Assembly: GCA_000759755.1 (NCBI GenBank)
Contig: BBMW01000011.1
Location: 248,001 to 312,000, forward strand
Reading direction: 5' to 3'
Source of the DNA: Citrobacter werkmanii NBRC 105721
GTDB taxonomy: Bacteria; Pseudomonadota; Gammaproteobacteria; Enterobacterales; Enterobacteriaceae
Length of the DNA: 64,000 nucleotides
Positions 62,527 to 64,000 of the stretch are shown here, piece by piece. The notes beneath the pieces were generated by a model, which made no database searches, was not told the origin of the DNA, and saw nothing but the letters and a program-made list of their open reading frames with translations. The position numbers were made by a program, and so were the translations under genes. Within the stretch, counting starts at the first letter, position 1. Every line of letters begins with the position of its first letter.

Positions 62527-63231
62527 ATGAACGATATCGCGCATAACCTGGCACATGTCCGGGACAAAATCTCAGCCGCCGCGACGCGTTGCGGGCGGTC
62601 TTCAGAAGAAGTTATGTTGCTTGCAGTCAGCAAAACCAAACCTGCGAGCGCCATCGAAGAAGCCATTACCGCAGGGCAGCGTGCCTTCGGTGAAAACTAT
62701 GTGCAGGAAGGGGTGGATAAAATCCGCTACTTCCGGGAAAAAGGCGTCAACGATCTGCAGTGGCACTTTATCGGCCCACTGCAGTCCAACAAAAGTCGTC
62801 TGGTCGCTGAGCACTTTGACTGGTGCCATACCATTGATCGTCTGCGCATCGCCACCCGTCTGAGCGAGCAGCGCCCGGCAGAACTGCCGCCGCTGAATGT
62901 GCTGATCCAAATAAATATCAGCGATGAGAACAGTAAGTCAGGAATTCTGCTTTCAGAGCTTGATGCACTGGCCGCTGAAGTCGCCGCATTGCCGCGTATC
63001 AACCTGCGTGGTCTGATGGCAATTCCGGCGCCTGAGTCAGATTATGTAAGGCAGTTTGAAGTTGCACAGCAAATGGCTGTAGCATTTACCGGGTTGAAAA
63101 CACGCTACCCAGGCATCGACACCCTCTCACTGGGGATGTCTGATGATATGGATGCCGCAATTGCGGCGGGTAGCACGATGGTGCGCATTGGCACTGCCAT
63201 TTTTGGTGCTCGTGATTACACTAAAAAATAA
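62527..63231 (+). CDS. yggS: PLP homeostasis protein YggS
   Basis: A 234-residue PLP-binding protein (PLPBP/PROSC family) that buffers free pyridoxal phosphate and affects amino-acid pools. PLP lysine K36 in AVSKTKP; GENYVQE, WHFIGPLQSNK, GLMAIP and LSMG(M)SDD family segments are all seen. Non-enzymatic. Its promoter must lie within or next to yggR. Confidence 0.96.
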   Translation: MNDIAHNLAHVRDKISAAATRCGRSSEEVMLLAVSKTKPASAIEEAITAGQRAFGENYVQEGVDKIRYFREKGVNDLQWHFIGPLQSNKSRLVAEHFDWCHTIDRLRIATRLSEQRPAELPPLNVLIQINISDENSKSGILLSELDALAAEVAALPRINLRGLMAIPAPESDYVRQFEVAQQMAVAFTGLKTRYPGIDTLSLGMSDDMDAAIAAGSTMVRIGTAIFGARDYTKK

Positions 63232-63249
63232 GGAAAACTAAGGAACACC

Positions 63250-63816
63250 ATGAATACGTTGACCTTCCTGCTCTCAACGGTAATTGAGCTGTATACCATG
63301 GCGCTGCTGCTACGCGTGTGGATGCAATGGTCTCGCTGCGATTTTTACAACCCGTTCTCGCAGTTTATAGTGAAAATCACTCAGCCTGTTATTGGGCCGT
63401 TACGCCGTGTAATTCCCCCGATGGGGCCGATTGACAGCGCCTCGGCATTAGTTGCGCTCGTTCTCAGCTTTATCAAAGCAATCGTGCTGTTTAAGGTGGT
63501 CACGTTCCAGCCGATTATCTGGATCGCTGCCGTACTGATTGTCCTCAAGACCATCGGGCTGCTGATTTTCTGGGTACTGCTGGTGATGGCAATTATGAGC
63601 TGGGTCAGCCAGGGCCGTAGCCCTGTGGAATATGTACTGATCCAACTGGCAGACCCGCTGCTGCGTCCTATCCGTCGTATACTCCCGGGCATGGGCGGCA
63701 TCGATTTCTCGCCGATGATTCTGGTTCTGCTGCTCTATGTGATTAACATGGGTATCGCGGAAGTGTTACAGGCGACAGGCAATATGCTGCTGCCGGGGCT
63801 GTGGATGGCGCTATGA
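63250..63816 (+). CDS. yggT: YggT family membrane protein
   Basis: A 188-residue inner-membrane protein made of two tandem YGGT repeats. Each repeat carries a hydrophobic helix and a PL(R)PIRR-type turn ([13 protein letters not shown] and [13 protein letters not shown]). Proposed roles include osmotic/K+ tolerance. ATG 63250, 18 bp after yggS; ends overlapping yggU. Confidence 0.94.
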   Translation: MNTLTFLLSTVIELYTMALLLRVWMQWSRCDFYNPFSQFIVKITQPVIGPLRRVIPPMGPIDSASALVALVLSFIKAIVLFKVVTFQPIIWIAAVLIVLKTIGLLIFWVLLVMAIMSWVSQGRSPVEYVLIQLADPLLRPIRRILPGMGGIDFSPMILVLLLYVINMGIAEVLQATGNMLLPGLWMAL

Positions 63817-64000
63817 GTGCCGTTACACCCTGCGACGACGGTCTGGTTTTACGGCTCTACATTCAGCCTAAAGCCAGCCGTGACAGTATTGTGGGTTTAC
63901 ATGGCGACGAAGTTAAAGTCGCCATTACCGCCCCGCCGGTGGATGGGCAAGCGAATAGCCATCTGGTGAAGTTTCTCGGCAAACAGTTCCGTGTGGCAAA
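63813..64000 (+). CDS. yggU: DUF167 family protein YggU (partial, 3' end outside window)
   Basis: The first 62 codons of the small YggU protein (about 96-100 residues in full). The visible part includes [19 protein letters not shown] and [14 protein letters not shown], the family core. Start taken at ATG 63813 (MSAVTPCDD), overlapping the yggT stop by four bases; a GTG at 63801 (giving MDGAMSAV) is an alternative. Function unknown. Confidence 0.92.
   Translation, partial: MSAVTPCDDGLVLRLYIQPKASRDSIVGLHGDEVKVAITAPPVDGQANSHLVKFLGKQFRVA

Overview
The window is a stretch of gamma-proteobacterial (Enterobacterales) chromosome. It is gene-dense, of moderately high GC, and scattered with REP/BIME palindromes and one ERIC element. 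Gene order follows the Escherichia coli segment prfB-recJ-dsbC ... yggS-yggT-yggU almost gene for gene, and nearly every protein is recognisable as an orthologue. The ygfD/scpABC methylmalonyl-CoA operon argues against Salmonella. The RpiR-type regulator beside bglA and the PPC/ECF-transporter operon next to epd argue against a K-12-like E. coli. Citrobacter or a close relative is the best guess (inference from gene content, not a database match).

Layout. 1-4507: prfB (partial, with its programmed frameshift), recJ, dsbC, xerD, then fldB diverging. 4607-8505: ygfX-sdhE, ygfZ, yqfA, yqfB and an RpiR regulator. 8626-10896: bglA and the reductase ygfF. 10975-15518: glycine-cleavage operon gcvTHP, then about 450 bp of AT-rich control DNA. 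15971-20359: pepP-ubiH-ubiI and ygfB. 20527-22077: zapA, 6S RNA (ssrS), ygfA and a SibC/IbsC type I toxin-antitoxin locus. 22078-25304: serA, rpiA, argP. 25527-30946: scpA-meaB-scpB-scpC, a B12-dependent succinyl-CoA to propionyl-CoA route, followed by convergent ygfI. 31962-34503: yggE, argO, mscS. 34695-38094: epd-pgk-fbaA.

38469-41547 is the main accessory block: a PPC-domain (DUF296) protein followed by a complete four-gene ECF vitamin-type transporter (S, T and two unequal ATPases). Its substrate cannot be read from the sequence. A 14-bp FNR-like palindrome sits at about -41.5 from a plausible -10. 41504-46853 on the other strand is the cmtB-cmtA-yggP-yggF-yggD-yggC operon, an uncharacterised sugar-alcohol PTS with its own dehydrogenase, FBPase II-like phosphatase, kinase-like protein and MtlR-like regulator.

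47170-64000: tktA, loiP, speB, speA with the small gene yqgB, an ERIC element, metK with MetJ boxes, galP with two GalR-type operators and a CRP site, sprT, endA, rsmE, gshB, yqgE-yqgF, yggR, yggS-yggT and the start of yggU.

Functionally the window is mostly core metabolism: C1/serine/glycine, lower glycolysis, pentose phosphate, polyamines, SAM, glutathione and ubiquinone. No tRNA, rRNA operon, insertion sequence, prophage or CRISPR array was seen. Gene starts were often moved inward from the longest open frame, on the basis of ribosome-binding sites and recognised N-termini.
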